From assembly GCA_029237695.1 (NCBI GenBank), contig CM055279.1, positions 6,776,323-6,840,322 on the forward strand: DNA of 64,000 nt. Reading direction: 5' to 3'. This DNA comes from Conchocele bisecta. Taxonomy: Eukaryota; Mollusca; Bivalvia; Lucinida; Thyasiridae. The notes under the pieces are model-generated. The model made no database searches, had not been told where the DNA came from, and saw only the letters and a program-made list of their open reading frames with translations. Positions 1 through 9,738 of this stretch are shown piece by piece; the stretch's first letter is position 1; each line of letters starts with the position of its first letter. The position numbers and the translations under genes are program-made.

Positions 1-62
1 CGTACATGTATAAACGATATATGTATTGTATATTTTAATACATTGCATATTGGTATTATTAC

Positions 63-165
63 TTATGTGATCATTTAATAAGATACTTATTAAACTTGTG
101 TACTGATTGTATAGTAAATGAGGCTATGCCGAGTTTAGTATTAAATCAATCAATGAGTTTCATGA
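63..165 (+). repeat. family V palindromic repeat, diverged copy
   Basis: It shares the order 'tattaaac..gtactgatt', 'gaggctatgccgag', 'attaaatca' with the much better palindrome at 41003-41120. The two arms have drifted and no longer pair well. No coding potential is seen. Confidence 0.5.
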
Positions 166-185
166 ATGGAGGACCTTAAATCAAT

Positions 186-268
186 GATCACGGTTCGTCC
201 GCATGTACAGGAGATAATCCGCGATAGTTAGCGAGTGGATTATAATCGTACATGCGGACGAACGCGAT
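186..268. mobile_element. family A foldback element, copy 1
   Basis: The left arm GTTCGTCCGCATGTAC returns as GTACATGCGGACGAAC about 50 bases on. The inner part also pairs (gataatcc / ggattat). Copies lie at 956-1034 and 7637-7724. About 80 bases to its right (tcctcatgtc.atacatt..) are shared with the 7.7-kb copy, so the dispersed unit is longer than the hairpin. It is a MITE-like non-coding element of unknown superfamily. Confidence 0.8.
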
Positions 269-417
269 ATTATTGTGTTATCGCATCCTCATGTCCATAC
301 ATTACCCACGTGCTGTATAAATGTAGAAACAAAGCTGGAAAATGTATCAAAGATGTGATAAGTTAATATGAAGCACGGTACCTGATTTGAAAATGAGGCT
401 AGAGCCTGAACTCATTT

Positions 418-810
418 ATTATAGGAATGAATGAAGTTGAGGATGAGTTTCACTATAGGAATGAATGGCCTTTTTGTGGAATTTATCGGGGTATAAACTT
501 GGAAAAATCGCGGGATTACTGGACGAAGGCCGGAAGGCCTCGTCCAGTATTCCCGCGACTTTTCCAATTTTATATCCCCGATAAATTCCACAAAAAGGCC
601 ATTCATTCCTTATAATTCCAGCATTTGAAATAAGTTCATCAAGAAAATGTGTTTATTTTCCGTTTTCTTAAGGATTATTTTAACTGCGCCTCACGGTTAC
701 GGAAAGTATTTCGGCGTGGGAGTTTACTGGGATATAAATTTTGGACAGAGACTTGCTACGGGCCAATCAAATGTTAGGGAATTGTGTAAATATGTTTGTG
801 CTGGAATTAT
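418..810 (+). mobile_element. family B palindromic MITE, full copy with tail
   Basis: A ~150-bp near-perfect hairpin (arms from GAATGAATGGCCTTTTTG through GGGGTATAAACTTGG, turning at ccggaaggcc) is followed by a ~200-bp unpaired tail ending GTGCTGGAATTAT. The hairpin reads open on both strands only because it is symmetric. Other copies: 6305-6619 (inverted, nested in an E element), 48905-49025 (half) and 58500-58855. The nested copy gives a likely AAT target duplication. No transposase is present. Confidence 0.85.
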
Positions 811-955
811 TCAAGTATAATTTGTAAATACATAATTTATATGCACTCTTTTCTTTATCCTAGTTGCAAACATTTCGTGGAAACACTCTGTGTTTCAAAA
901 TAATGATTATTATTATTATTATCTTTGATACATTTTCGAGTGTGATAACACAGTT

Positions 956-1034
956 AGATTACGTTCGTCCGCATGTACGATCGATATCGAGCTTGTGGAT
1001 TATCTCCTCATACGTGCGGATGAACCGTGATCTA
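956..1034. mobile_element. family A foldback element, copy 2
   Basis: The hairpin has the same arms as copy 1 (ACGTTCGTCCGCATGTACGA / TACGTGCGGATGAACCGTGA). The extended arm 'acacagttagat' before it shows the true TIR is longer and ends near AACACAG, as in the 7.6-kb copy. Confidence 0.75.
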
Positions 1035-1147
1035 AGTGCGACTTGAAGTCCAAGGCAAGATTACCGCAGCCAGTAGTAGTAGTGTATAGCCTGTATACTT
1101 GCACACAGGAAGCAAACCGGCAGACTTGCAACATCCGGCTTAGCACA

Positions 1148-1345
1148 GCGTGTCACGCATATGTATCACTACGCCATGTTGCCTAGCAATGATAGAAACT
1201 GACAAATGAACATGACTTATTATGGCACTCAGTGTGAACCGCAGCACTAATCCAATGTCCGGAATACGGCGCTTCACGCACATGCATCCCTGCGCCATAT
1301 TGATGCCTAGCAACGACTGACACTTGAGCATGACGTATAGTAACA
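1148..1345 (+). repeat. two diverged ~124-bp direct repeats
   Basis: 'tcacgcatatgtatcactac..gcctagcaatga' near 1150 and 'tcacgcacatgcatccctgc..gcctagcaacga' near 1274 are diverged copies of the same segment. Small open frames here follow neither repeat consistently and are not credible genes. Nothing is recognised between 1346 and 1565 apart from a lone CAGTGGCGGAATC, hAT-like, near 1464. Confidence 0.55.
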
Positions 1346-1565
1346 CGTGGTATGTACACTAACAATAATGTCATGTCCGTAGTCGTGATTGCGTGCAGTA
1401 ATCTAATTACTCATCTTCATTCTGGGGTTACGTGTTGCGTTTTAAATAGAAATAACCACCAACAGTGGCGGAATCGATCGAAATATGGTTCCAACCAGCG
1501 CGATTTGTATATTGTCCGATTCTTGATTGCCAAGTACTGACATGACCGCAGGCATTCGACATACT

Positions 1566-2065
1566 TACTGTCTGTTCCACGTTTTGTGCCGACGAACTTT
1601 TGGCCATTAAACACATTAAATCTAAAAAATATTTAAAACAAAGTACTTTTTCATCAATAACAAAAAAGTCACCCTCCCTAATAAAAATTAGTTGATGAAA
1701 TTCGTCAAATATTGATTTTATTTTGAAAAAACAATTTTCCTATGGGAATTTAACATGGGGGCTAAAAATTGATTTTTTTAAATATTTTTTTTATTTGAGG
1801 ACCGATTTTCAAAATAGAACTTTTGTTTTCTTTATTACATCATTTTCAAGCTATCTCGACAGGTTTCGGGGTCATGTTAAATTCCCATAGGGAAATCGTT
1901 TTTTCGCAATGAAATCAATATTTGATGGAATATCATCAAACAAAATGTTTTGGGAGGGTGACTTTTGTTATTTGTGAAAACGTACTTACATTTAAATATT
2001 TTTTACATTTAATGTGTTTAATAGCCAAAAGTTCGTCGGCAGCAAGACGTGGAACAGACAGTAGG
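1566..2065. mobile_element. family C long-TIR element, full copy
   Basis: A 500-bp inverted repeat begins CTACTGTCTGTTCCACG-like and ends CGTGGAACAGACAGTAG. The arms contain 'gccattaaacacattaaatc', 'aacaaaaaagtcaccctccc' and 'cctatgggaatttaacatgg' and meet in an A/T-rich centre. Other copies: 13566-14035, 24665-27053 (split by element O), 49110-49885 (two partial) and 50216-50737. No open frame of note. Superfamily unknown. Confidence 0.85.
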
Positions 2066-2085
2066 CTGTCTACGGTATTACTATA

Positions 2086-2318
2086 CATGCGGCTGAGATT
2101 GGAGAAATCGGGCTTATGGTGTTTGTGACCAGTGTATATCCTGATAAAATAGCGCACACATGTAGCCTGATAACTATCGATATCCTTGTTAGAAGCATGC
2201 CGGGTGTTTCATTGGTGGAATGGCGAACAGTGAAGATCCTGATCAGACTGTGCGGATCTGAATCTACACTGGTGGAAAAACCCATTATCTCCATTTCTCC
2301 AGTCACAGCCACATACAT
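2086..2318. mobile_element. family D TIR repeat, copy 1
   Basis: The arms are of the type GTGACTGGAGAAATGGGGCT and AGCCCCATTTCTCCAGTCAC, followed inward by 'gaccagtgtagatcctgatc' and its inverse. The centre is 'ttgttagaagcatg.cgggtg.ttcattg'. It is the most frequent family here (at least 12 whole or partial copies). The open frames spanning it on both strands follow the inverted repeat and are not genes. Confidence 0.8.
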
Positions 2319-2430
2319 GTATGAGCAAAAACGCTTCCAGCTCGACTCGACCTCTTACAATGTAACAAATTCAGTTATGAGTGTTATTGACGTGCACGTG
2401 CATGTGTTCATTTGAGACATGTATAACAGT

Positions 2431-2656
2431 AGATACATGCCCACTCAGTAGACACAATATGTTCTGTATAGGAATTAAATAAGTGTATAATTGTGTCACT
2501 ATTCCACCAGTTCGAAAAATTACGAGTGCCCGCTATACAGAAATAATCACTTAAGTAATATTTAGTTTACTGATAGGGATAGGTATCAGGCTATTTTCAT
2601 ATGCAAATGAGGTATGCTATTTTTTTAAATTATTTATACTAATTAAATGCGTCTCC
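2431..2656 (+). mobile_element. family E MITE, 5' half
   Basis: It matches the 5' half of the full E copy (12931-13430, inverse): 'acatgcccactcagtag', 'aattgtgtcactattccac', 'gagtgcccgctataca', 'tttcatatgcaaatga'. It stops at 'aaatgcgtctcc'. The missing 3' half is present, in the same orientation, at 3910-4219, so both may be one element split by a 1.25-kb insertion. Confidence 0.75.
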
Positions 2657-3647
2657 TTAACTCATTGAACCCTGGCTACAAATAGCCAGTTCACCCCTAG
2701 AGATAACTGCTAAGCCATCCCCTGGCTACTGCAGTGGGCTTATCAGCTCTGACTCCCTGGGAATATTTGATGCAATTCCAAAATAGGATTATCAGGCAAT
2801 GGGTGTCTTACATTAACTGGCTAAAAACGTGTTATATATTATCCAATACATCTAAAAATGTATACATGTATGTATATTCACCCATTATTTATCTAACCAA
2901 TGATGTAATTTTTATTATAGACGTCCCTTGTGCCACTATGCAGAAAATGATCAAATAGATATAATAATAAAACAATCTGTATTTATTGAATGAACCTACA
3001 TGTATGTACATCAAATCATTTGACAAAACAAGGCTTATTTAATTTATGACCAGCGTATATCCTGATCAGCCTGCACATTGATGGTGACTGCCAGAAATGT
3101 GAACAATGTAGATCCTGATTAGACGGTGTGGATGCACTGGCATGTATGGTTATTCACTGATTGCAAAGGTAATAAGCCCGGTTTTATCAGATCATAGCTC
3201 AGTTGGTTTCACATTATTGGTGGTGATAACATTTTTTGCGGTATATTTGGTTTATTGTTAATTTCTATAGTATGTACAATAAGCACGGAAAAAATATTGT
3301 AGATTCTCATTAATTTATTTTTGCAAAAGTGTGGTGGGTGTGAAATTTTATTTTTTAATTATTTTCTTGAAAATTAGTACAAATAGAATGATGCATTTTT
3401 TGTTTTTGAAAATTTATACAAACAGAAATAATTTGGCAGTTTATTGTAGGGGCATGTGTGGATGAGAATCTGCAAACTTATTGTATCCGGCCTTGTTATC
3501 TACATGTACATGCACCATAACTTCATGCTCATGCAGGTGGGGTAATAATTTACGTCACTTACAGGTCCTAAACGTCACAGTGAGTCTCGAGACATTGTTG
3601 AATCTTCATACAATCAGAAATTTAAATCCTTACCGTATTTTCATAGA

Positions 3648-3800
3648 ATGAACTTCACATTTCACACAGAACAAACTTCACCTTTTTCACAGAAATGAAT
3701 TTCAAATTGTTCACACAAATTGAATTTCACATTTTTCACAGAAATGAATTAATTTTTCAGAAATGAATTTCACCTTTTTCACACAAATGAAATTTCACAT
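3648..3800 (+). repeat. short minisatellite, ~24-30-bp degenerate unit
   Basis: About six irregular copies of a unit like 'tttttcacagaaatgaattt' and 'cacatttttcaca' occur here. Unit length varies. No inverted structure and no coding frame are maintained. Confidence 0.65.
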
Positions 3801-3828
3801 TTACACATAGTTTGCTTATATTTCCAAT

Positions 3829-3897
3829 GATCATGATGATGTACAAATGTAGTTTCTTTACACTTTATTTGTACATCATCATGATCATTGTAAACCT
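3829..3897. repeat. hairpin with 23-bp perfect arms
   Basis: AATGATCATGATGATGTACA pairs with TGTACATCATCATGATCATT across a ~20-base loop. I find no second copy in the window, so it could be a single-copy MITE or cruciform-forming sequence. Confidence 0.65.
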
Positions 3898-3909
3898 ACG
3901 GAAGCCGAT

Positions 3910-4219
3910 AGGTGTCACCTAGAATTGTTTTATATGTTGTTACGTAAAATAATATTTTCGACAGATTATAAAGTATGATCATTGCACATCAAAAATTAAA
4001 TACAGATTACAAATAGTAATGTCAGTTAATATTTTAAGGAAACACGAATATCGCCCCTAATATCAGTGTGGAAATTTATGTCCGATATAAAATATATAAT
4101 AATGCCAATCAATACGTGGGGTAATGGTGAATGAATGTTTATTTTGCCAGAAAATGTCTCGGATCATGTTTCTAATATACATAACAGTTTGTGCCTACTG
4201 AGTGGGCATGTACCTTTAA
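3910..4219 (+). mobile_element. family E MITE, 3' half
   Basis: It contains the E landmarks in order: 'attttcgacagattataaag', 'aaggaaacac', 'cgcccctaatatcagtgtgg', 'caatacgtggggtaatggtg', 'ttattttgccagaaaatgtc' and the 3' end 'gggcatgtacctTTAA'. It probably belongs with 2431-2656. Confidence 0.75.
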
Positions 4220-4341
4220 ATATTCGAACTATATTTTGTCAGATTTGTGGTGGTAAGGTCACATGTTCATTGGAGAATGTTCGCTACATGTATCCTGTTT
4301 AAATGCACACGATATATGGATAATTACTAATTTATACCACA

Positions 4342-4595
4342 GGGGCCCGTTTCACTAAACTTCACTAAATTTCACTAAACTAAAATGTTCGCAAGTGCAA
4401 ATCTAGAATCGTCTGGAAATTTCAATTGATGGATTTACATTCATTGAGCATAGGCTGCATATGCAGCCTATGCTCAATAAATGTAAATCCATTAATTATT
4501 TACAAGAAAACAGTGTTAATGTGAAATTTACAGACTATCATAATTTTGCACTTACGAACATTTTAGTCGTAAGAAGTTTAGTGAAACGGCCCCCG
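4342..4595. mobile_element. family F palindromic MITE, copy 1
   Basis: The ends are GGGGCCCGTTTCACTAAACT and AGTTTAGTGAAACGGCCCC. Inner arms contain 'aatgttcg.aagtgcaaa' and 'ttgcacttacgaacatt'. The centre is the perfect 30-bp palindrome GAGCATAGGCTGCAT/ATGCAGCCTATGCTC. Six copies lie in the window, all ~240-255 bp. Here the left end carries a small tandem duplication of 'ttcactaaa'. Confidence 0.85.
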
Positions 4596-4605
4596 GGTTC
4601 TTGAA

Positions 4606-4800
4606 GAACGGTTCATATTTCGGTGCGTTATGGATTATTTCGGTATCTCTGGTGGTTTGAGTGCGTTGTTACCAACATACAATTAACGTCACCTCCCGCG
4701 AAGTACACGTGTAACTAGAAATAGATATATTGACAGCATAAAAGGGGTCAGAAAGTTCGGAACGGTGAATTGACGATTGTTGTCGTGTTTGAGCATTGGT
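4606..4800 (+). repeat. dispersed repeat AA, copy 1
   Basis: It matches 51240-51450 in inverted orientation: 'gttcttgaagaacggttcat', 'atttcggt.tctctggtgg', 'gttaccaacatacaatt', 'aaagttcggaacggtgaatt' appear in the same order. No open frame is conserved between them, so this is a non-coding repeat of unknown type. Confidence 0.65.
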
Positions 4801-4937
4801 AGTGGCACAAAACTGTATAAATTACCCAAAATCTGTTCAAACATCTGTGATTTAAACGCGTTGTTTTGTTACCCGAGATAGACAACTTTCTATAAGTGTA
4901 TCTGTGACTGGAGAAATGGGTATTATGCTATTTGTGA

Positions 4938-5406
4938 CTACTGTCTGTTTCACGAAAGCTGCCCAAATTGTACGGCTATATAAACAATTCAAAAACAAGA
5001 TTTCTTTTGATAATATTAATTAAAGGAAAAATTAAGAATGAGCCTTCTTTTTATTTCGTGAAATTCGGTCAAATATTGATTTTATTACGAAAAATTGGTT
5101 TGTCTATGGGAATTTAACATGGGGGAAAAAGTGGTAAGGAAGTGTGGGAGGAGTCAAAAAACGAAATATTTTGGAAATTGTCTCCGAAACCTGGCTAGAT
5201 AGCTTGGATATGATGTAACTAAGAAAACAAAAGTTAAATTTTCAAAATCAGTCCAGTATTTCTAAAATTCAAAAAAATTTCCGCATGTTAAATCCCCATA
5301 GACATCTTCACTCCGTGAAGATGTCTATGGGGATTTAACATGGGGAAATTTTGTTTTCGCAATAAAATCAATATTTGACCAAATTTGACGAAATAAAATA
5401 GTGTAG
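4938..5406 (+). mobile_element. family C2 TIR element (C-related), copy 1
   Basis: The left end is CTACTGTCTGTTTCACGAAA, then 'gctgcccaaattgtacggct'. The centre is a perfect hairpin 'ccatagacatcttcac / gtgaagatgtctatgg' (about 5290-5330). The inner arms resemble C ('aatattgattttattacga', 'gggaatttaacatggggg'), but the outer arms differ. The right outer arm is missing. A second copy (28404-31576) is split by insertions. A D-family remnant abuts the left end. Confidence 0.75.
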
Positions 5407-5407
5407 T

Positions 5408-5832
5408 TCTTGATCAAATACCAGACTATTGTAGCCTGCTAACGATCTACATTGCTTGTTAGAAGCATGACAGGTGCTTCATTGATGGAACAGCGAACAA
5501 TGCAGATCCTGATCATCCAAAAATAACAAAGCAAATTACGTTACCTCATCGATTATCAGGCTCATCTGATAGAAATGGGGCTTATGGGGTGTGTGTGACC
5601 AGTGTAGATTCTGATCAAATAGCGCACACATGTAGCCTGATAACTATATATATATCCTTATTAGAAGCATGGCGGGTGCTTCATCGATGGAACGGCGAAC
5701 AGTGCAGATCCTTATCAGACTGTGCGATCTGGATATGTACTGGTTACAAAACCCTTAAGCCCTTTTTCTCCAGTCACAGCCGCAAATAACAAAGCAACTG
5801 ACGTTACTTCATCGATTATCAGCTCATCTGAA
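5408..5832 (+). repeat. tandem duplication of a family D copy plus 48-bp tail
   Basis: A truncated D copy (5408-5520) and a fuller one (5566-5788) are each followed by the same ~48-bp tail starting 'aaataacaaagcaa.t.acg' and ending 'tcgattatcag.ctcatctga'. This points to a ~260-bp tandem duplication after D had inserted. Small open frames here are within the repeat. Confidence 0.65.
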
Positions 5833-5915
5833 AATACACACTGGTTACAGACGTCGTAAGGTCGTAAAGGCAACTCGATACGGTCTGGGTCGGTGCAGTC
5901 TTTTAGACGATTAAA

Positions 5916-6706
5916 TTAAAGGTGCATTCCCACTCGGTATGCACACACTGTTCTTTATAGGAATTAAATAAGTGTATACTTGTGTCACTATTCCTCCTGT
6001 TCTAAAAATTACAGGTGCCCGCTATAGAGATATCATCATCTACTTGCGGTGGTATCGGGCTATTTTCATGGTATTTTTTAATTATTTATACTACTGAAAT
6101 GCGTCACCTGAAATTTTTTATATTTTCGACAGATTATAAAGTAGGATCATTGCACATCAAAAAACAAATAACGAGAATAAATAATACTGTCCGTTAACAT
6201 TTGAAGGAAACACGGTTATCGCCCCTGATATCAGTGTGTAAATACATTTTCGTCTGATAGCAAATGTATAATAATGCCATTCAATATGTGGGATAATGGT
6301 GAATAATTCCCAGCACAAAAATATTTACACAATGTATATCCCAGTAAACTCCGATGCCGAACTACTTTCAGTAACCGTGAGGCGCAGCTAAAATAATTCT
6401 TAAGAAAACGGAAAATAAACACATTTTCTTGATGAATTTATTTAAAACGCTGGAATTATAAGGAAGGAATGGCCTTTTTGTGGAATTTATCGGGGATATA
6501 AACTTGGAAAAGTCGCGTGAATACTGGACGAGGCCTTCGGGCCTTCGTCCAGTATTCCCGTGACTTTTCCAAGTTTATACCCCGATAAATTCCACAAAAA
6601 GGCAATTCATTCCTATAATGAATGTTTATTCTGCCAGAAAACGTCGCCGACGATATCTCTGATATAAACAACAGTCTGTGCCTACTGAGTGGGCATGAAC
6701 CTTTAA
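5916..6706 (+). mobile_element. family E MITE interrupted by a B element
   Basis: The 5' end is TTAAAGGTGCATTCCCACTC and the 3' end GTGGGCATGAACCTTTAA, both at TTAA. All internal E landmarks are present, so removing the nested B element (6305-6619) leaves a ~475-bp element like the 500-bp copy at 12931-13430. TTAA targets suggest piggyBac-like mobilisation (inference). Confidence 0.85.
6305..6619 (-). mobile_element. family B MITE nested in E
   Basis: The tail (inverse of GTGCTGGAATT) comes first, then the ~150-bp hairpin with GGAATGAATTGCC-type arms. The host E site in other copies reads 'gtgaatgaatgtttatt'. Here 'gtgAAT' is followed by the insert and then 'AATgaatgtttatt', giving a 3-bp AAT duplication (6302-6304 and 6617-6619). 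Confidence 0.85.
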
Positions 6707-6827
6707 ATTCAATTAATACAATGGGTCACACTACAAACGGTGATCTATTTGAAACGTAATCTCTTATTGACACGTATACGACATTCTGTGATGCATTTCC
6801 AATTACGAATATACATTGATGTCCGTA

Positions 6828-7050
6828 TACAGTGCAACCTCTCTAAACCGGACGCTGAGAAATGTTAGTTGTGCTTAATATTGATAGTGTCCGTTGCCCT
6901 TTATCTCAGCTGATAGTGTCTGTTCATGATCGCAAGGCGAACATGCGTGTCTTGAAGTAGTCATCTTTCCGTTGTTTTACAGTGGATCATCTCTAAAGCG
7001 GACACCCTTGGGACCTCCCAGGGTGTCCGGTTTAGAGAGATTCCACTGTA
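6828..7050 (-). mobile_element. family G pogo-like MITE, copy 1
   Basis: The right end holds a short hairpin of GTGTCCGGTTTAGAGAGATT type closing at TA; the left end starts TACAGTGCAACCTCTCTAAA. The interior matches other G copies in reverse. TA flanks with CAGTGGAACCTC-like ends resemble Tc1/mariner-pogo (Tigger) termini. Non-autonomous. Confidence 0.75.
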
Positions 7051-7054
7051 TTAA

Positions 7055-7590
7055 GGTGTGTGGGCGGTTGGTTGTGAGAATGCGAAGGGTAGATTCAACG
7101 ATGGGTTTCATCCTTACCGGGATCCAGGGGCCCGTTTCACTAAACTTCGTACGACTAAAATGTTCGTAAGTGCAAACTTATGATTGTCTGTAAATTTCAC
7201 ATTAACATTATTTTCTTGTAAATAATTATTGGATTTACATTTATTGAGCATAGGCTGCATATGCAGCCTATGCTCAATAAATGTAAATCCATAAATTGAA
7301 ATTTAAAGATGATCTTAAATTTGTACTTACGAACATTTTAGTCGTAAGATGTTTAATGAAACGGGCACAGGTATACTTGGCTTGGTCCTCATGTACGCAT
7401 TTGGTTGGCATGTTATTTGAATATAATCCGCTTATACCCATACTGAAAGTAGTAAGATGAGTACTAATCGTATTACTTTTAGGAGGGACCCGGCACCAGG
7501 TCAGGTTATTCTAATGTCACGGCTAAATATATTTTATATTTATAATTTCTGTAAATGTTCAGTTCTGATTTTGGAATCCCGTCCATTCCT
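7055..7590 (+). repeat. dispersed repeat CC, copy 1, split by an F element
   Basis: 'gattcaacgatgggtttcat' and 'ccttaccgg' before the F element match 55100-55160. 'cttataccc', 'aatcgtattacttttagg', 'cggcaccaggtcaggttatt' after it match 55550-55590 and 61480-61640. The three copies are interrupted differently (F here, K at 55 kb), which shows CC is older than either insertion. Confidence 0.6.
7127..7367. mobile_element. family F palindromic MITE, copy 2
   Basis: It has complete ends GGGGCCCGTTTCACTAAACT and a diverged right end (AATGAAACGGGC). The central 30-bp palindrome GAGCATAGG... is intact. It is inserted in repeat CC. Confidence 0.85.
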
Positions 7591-7636
7591 TCCATTCTAG
7601 ACACTAGGTGACTTAATAGAAATATTCTACCACAGT

Positions 7637-7724
7637 TGGATCACGGTTCCTCCGCATGTATGAGTAGATAATCCACTGGTTTTAGCGAGTGGATTATCGA
7701 TCGTACATGCGGACGAACGTGATC
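7637..7724. mobile_element. family A foldback element, copy 3
   Basis: The outer arms CACAGTTGGATCACG / CGTGATCTAACTGTG and inner arms GATAATCCACT / AGTGGATTATC give a two-step hairpin. It shares ~80 bp of 3' flank with the 186-268 copy. Confidence 0.8.
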
Positions 7725-7779
7725 TAACTGTGTTTTATCATATCCTCATGTCTATACATTGCTCATGTGCTGAGTGAAT

Positions 7780-8389
7780 GCAGAAACAACACTGAATCAA
7801 AGGACTGAAAGTCCTGAAATCCTTCGCAGTACGTGCTTGTGCAGGACACATATACAAAGAATTAATTTGTTGGAAAGTACATTGTAGTCTTAAGAATTGG
7901 CACCAGGAGGGAAGCGGAACTTTGCGGAATAGATGTATTGCGGCTTGTCAGTAGTTGAGACAGTAACTATTCAAATGGTCAGCTACATACAAGTTTCACT
8001 TGCTCAATAATTTCCCGACTATATATACTCACAGGATATATTGCTTTGTCATATGTTATTATACACTAGTTCTGAAATATATATGCATTACCATAGTAAC
8101 CATGGTAACCATGGTAACCAATATTGGAAAACACAACAATAGGATGTTTTGAAAAGGTGTTTATTTTTTGAAATTCAATGCAATACACCCGAGTACTGTT
8201 ACCATCTTGCAATACACTTAACATGTGAACGTTTAATAATATTGGTTGTCATGACAACCATTTTAATATTTCACACAAAAAATCATATATACTCCATTTA
8301 AAATCATTATATTCGTCGAATCAGTATACATTATCAATGCTGCAATTTATCTTGACAAACATGATTGTTGAAAGTAATTTCAACTTGTC
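7780..8389. other. unassigned AT-rich DNA with CCATGGTAA repeats
   Basis: No gene or full element is seen. At 8093-8125 'accatggta' is repeated three to four times in tandem with self-complementary units (CCATGG), and 'ggttgtcatgacaacc' near 8245 is a perfect hairpin. Confidence 0.5.
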
Positions 8390-8760
8390 CTTGGACATGA
8401 AGGCCACATGGGTGTGGTAAATGTATGGAATTAAATATGGATGATGATAAGGAAGTATATGAAGTTTGAAGTCAATCTGACTTACGGTTGCAGAAAACTT
8501 TAAGGCAAATCGTACGGATGCAAATGTCTAAGTAATTTGGCCTTGACCTTGGAAATGAAGGCCGCATGAGTGTGGTATGGAATAAAAATATGGTTGATGA
8601 TAAGGAAGTATATGAAGTTTGAGGTCCATCACACTTTCCGTCACAGAGATAATGGGTACCCAAACTCTTTAACGTGGACGGACGGACTTACGAAAATGAT
8701 AAACCCCTCGACATACTTTGTATGCCGTGGGGGTATATCTATAGTTTTGTATACACAGTT
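8390..8760 (+). repeat. two ~152-bp tandem units ending in a G-rich HINE-like terminus
   Basis: 'aaggaagtatatgaagtttg' recurs at a ~152-bp step, as does 'gaaggcc.catg.gtgtggta'. Downstream 'gtggacggacggactt' and 'gccgtgggggtatatc' resemble the inverse of GTCCGTCCGT and the pyrimidine-rich 5' ends of elements O, P and T. It is probably a decayed array-bearing element of that type. Confidence 0.5.
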
Positions 8761-8814
8761 TAAACTTTATATATTTTACAACAATTACAAATAAGAGCGA
8801 GCAGTCATGCATGG

Positions 8815-8935
8815 AACACGACAGGTGACATATGTCATCAGTCCCTTTTTTCCTGTCACAGTCATAGCTCAGGAACTAGACTGGTGACATATGTCATCAG
8901 TCCATTTTCTCCTGACACAGTCTCCTAAATTTAAA
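8815..8935 (+). repeat. two ~60-bp direct repeats, D-like
   Basis: 'ggtgacatatgtcatcagtc' occurs twice ~58 bases apart, each followed by 'ctcctg.cacagtc' type sequence like the D-family end. The rest of 8936-9335 is AT-rich with nothing recognised. Confidence 0.5.
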
Positions 8936-9335
8936 ATTCATATCATTTTCCAATTCAAATAGGAATCCTCAGCGATTTGTAACCCGGAGGATATAACAAA
9001 AACGTTATACTTTCACTTTCAATTCAGCTACACATTCAATTTTAATTTATTGAGTAAATGATGCCGAAATATTTATTTAAATTAATATCTAATTATTTAA
9101 ATATACTTTTTTTTAATTCGTACTACAAATAATCTAGAGATAATTATTATCCTTATTCAAACTCGAGACAACGTTTCCTTTGTGAAGTGTATCGTACTGT
9201 AGATGCTGTGTAACGTAAAGTCGCAACTGTCGGCAAAGTAGGCGCTAACACACACGACGTGTAATTATCAAAAGATTGCTAGCACCTCTTTAGAAAGTTT
9301 GGATTTCCGCGCGAACTGTTTTACTAAATTCATTA

Positions 9336-9733
9336 CAGGGGCGTAGCCAGGGAAACATTTCTGATGCGCACACATATCAAATGGTAGAACATCGGGTGAG
9401 CACGGCTCACTCGTCGACCTAGCGAAGTGAGGGAGACTGCTAGGGGGGTCCGGGGGCATGCCCCCCCCCCCCCCTAAATTATTTTTGAAACGGAGATCCT
9501 ATCTAACGCGTTTTCCTGCATTATTTACGGCACCATTTATTGTAATCGACACATACGTTTGATACAAAATGCGTTCTGTTCCAGACTCAATAGCGATCCC
9601 CCCCCCCCCCCTCCACACCCCCACCCCCAAGATTTTATTGCATATTTCGAAAAATAAGCCTTTTTAATTTTGTTATTCTTTTATTTTTTCTCGTAAGCAC
9701 GTGGGTACGTGCGTATGCCTGGCTACGCCACTG
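9336..9733. mobile_element. hAT-like non-autonomous element
   Basis: The TIRs are CAGGGGCGTAGCCAGG and CCTGGCTACGCCACTG, typical of hAT termini, and a CATTA duplication flanks it (9331-9335, 9734-9738). A 5-bp target duplication would fit the hAT5 group rather than the usual 8 bp. The interior has two poly-C tracts and no transposase; length is 398 bp. Confidence 0.8.
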
Positions 9734-9738
9734 CATTA

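Larger units (their letters stand above)
2657..3909. other. 1.25-kb segment between two E halves; no gene
   Basis: It begins TTAACTCATTGAACCC, resembling the start of the TTAA-type J family. It holds a degraded D fragment (about 3043-3170), AT-rich unassigned DNA (3180-3640), a minisatellite (3648-3800) and a hairpin (3829-3897). A tRNA-box-A-like string (atagctcagttgg, near 3196) has no matching B box. No credible open frame. Confidence 0.5.

Noticed and set aside
3185..3240. tRNA-like 'atagctcagttgg'
   Set aside because: Only an A-box resemblance; no B box, no acceptor or anticodon stems.
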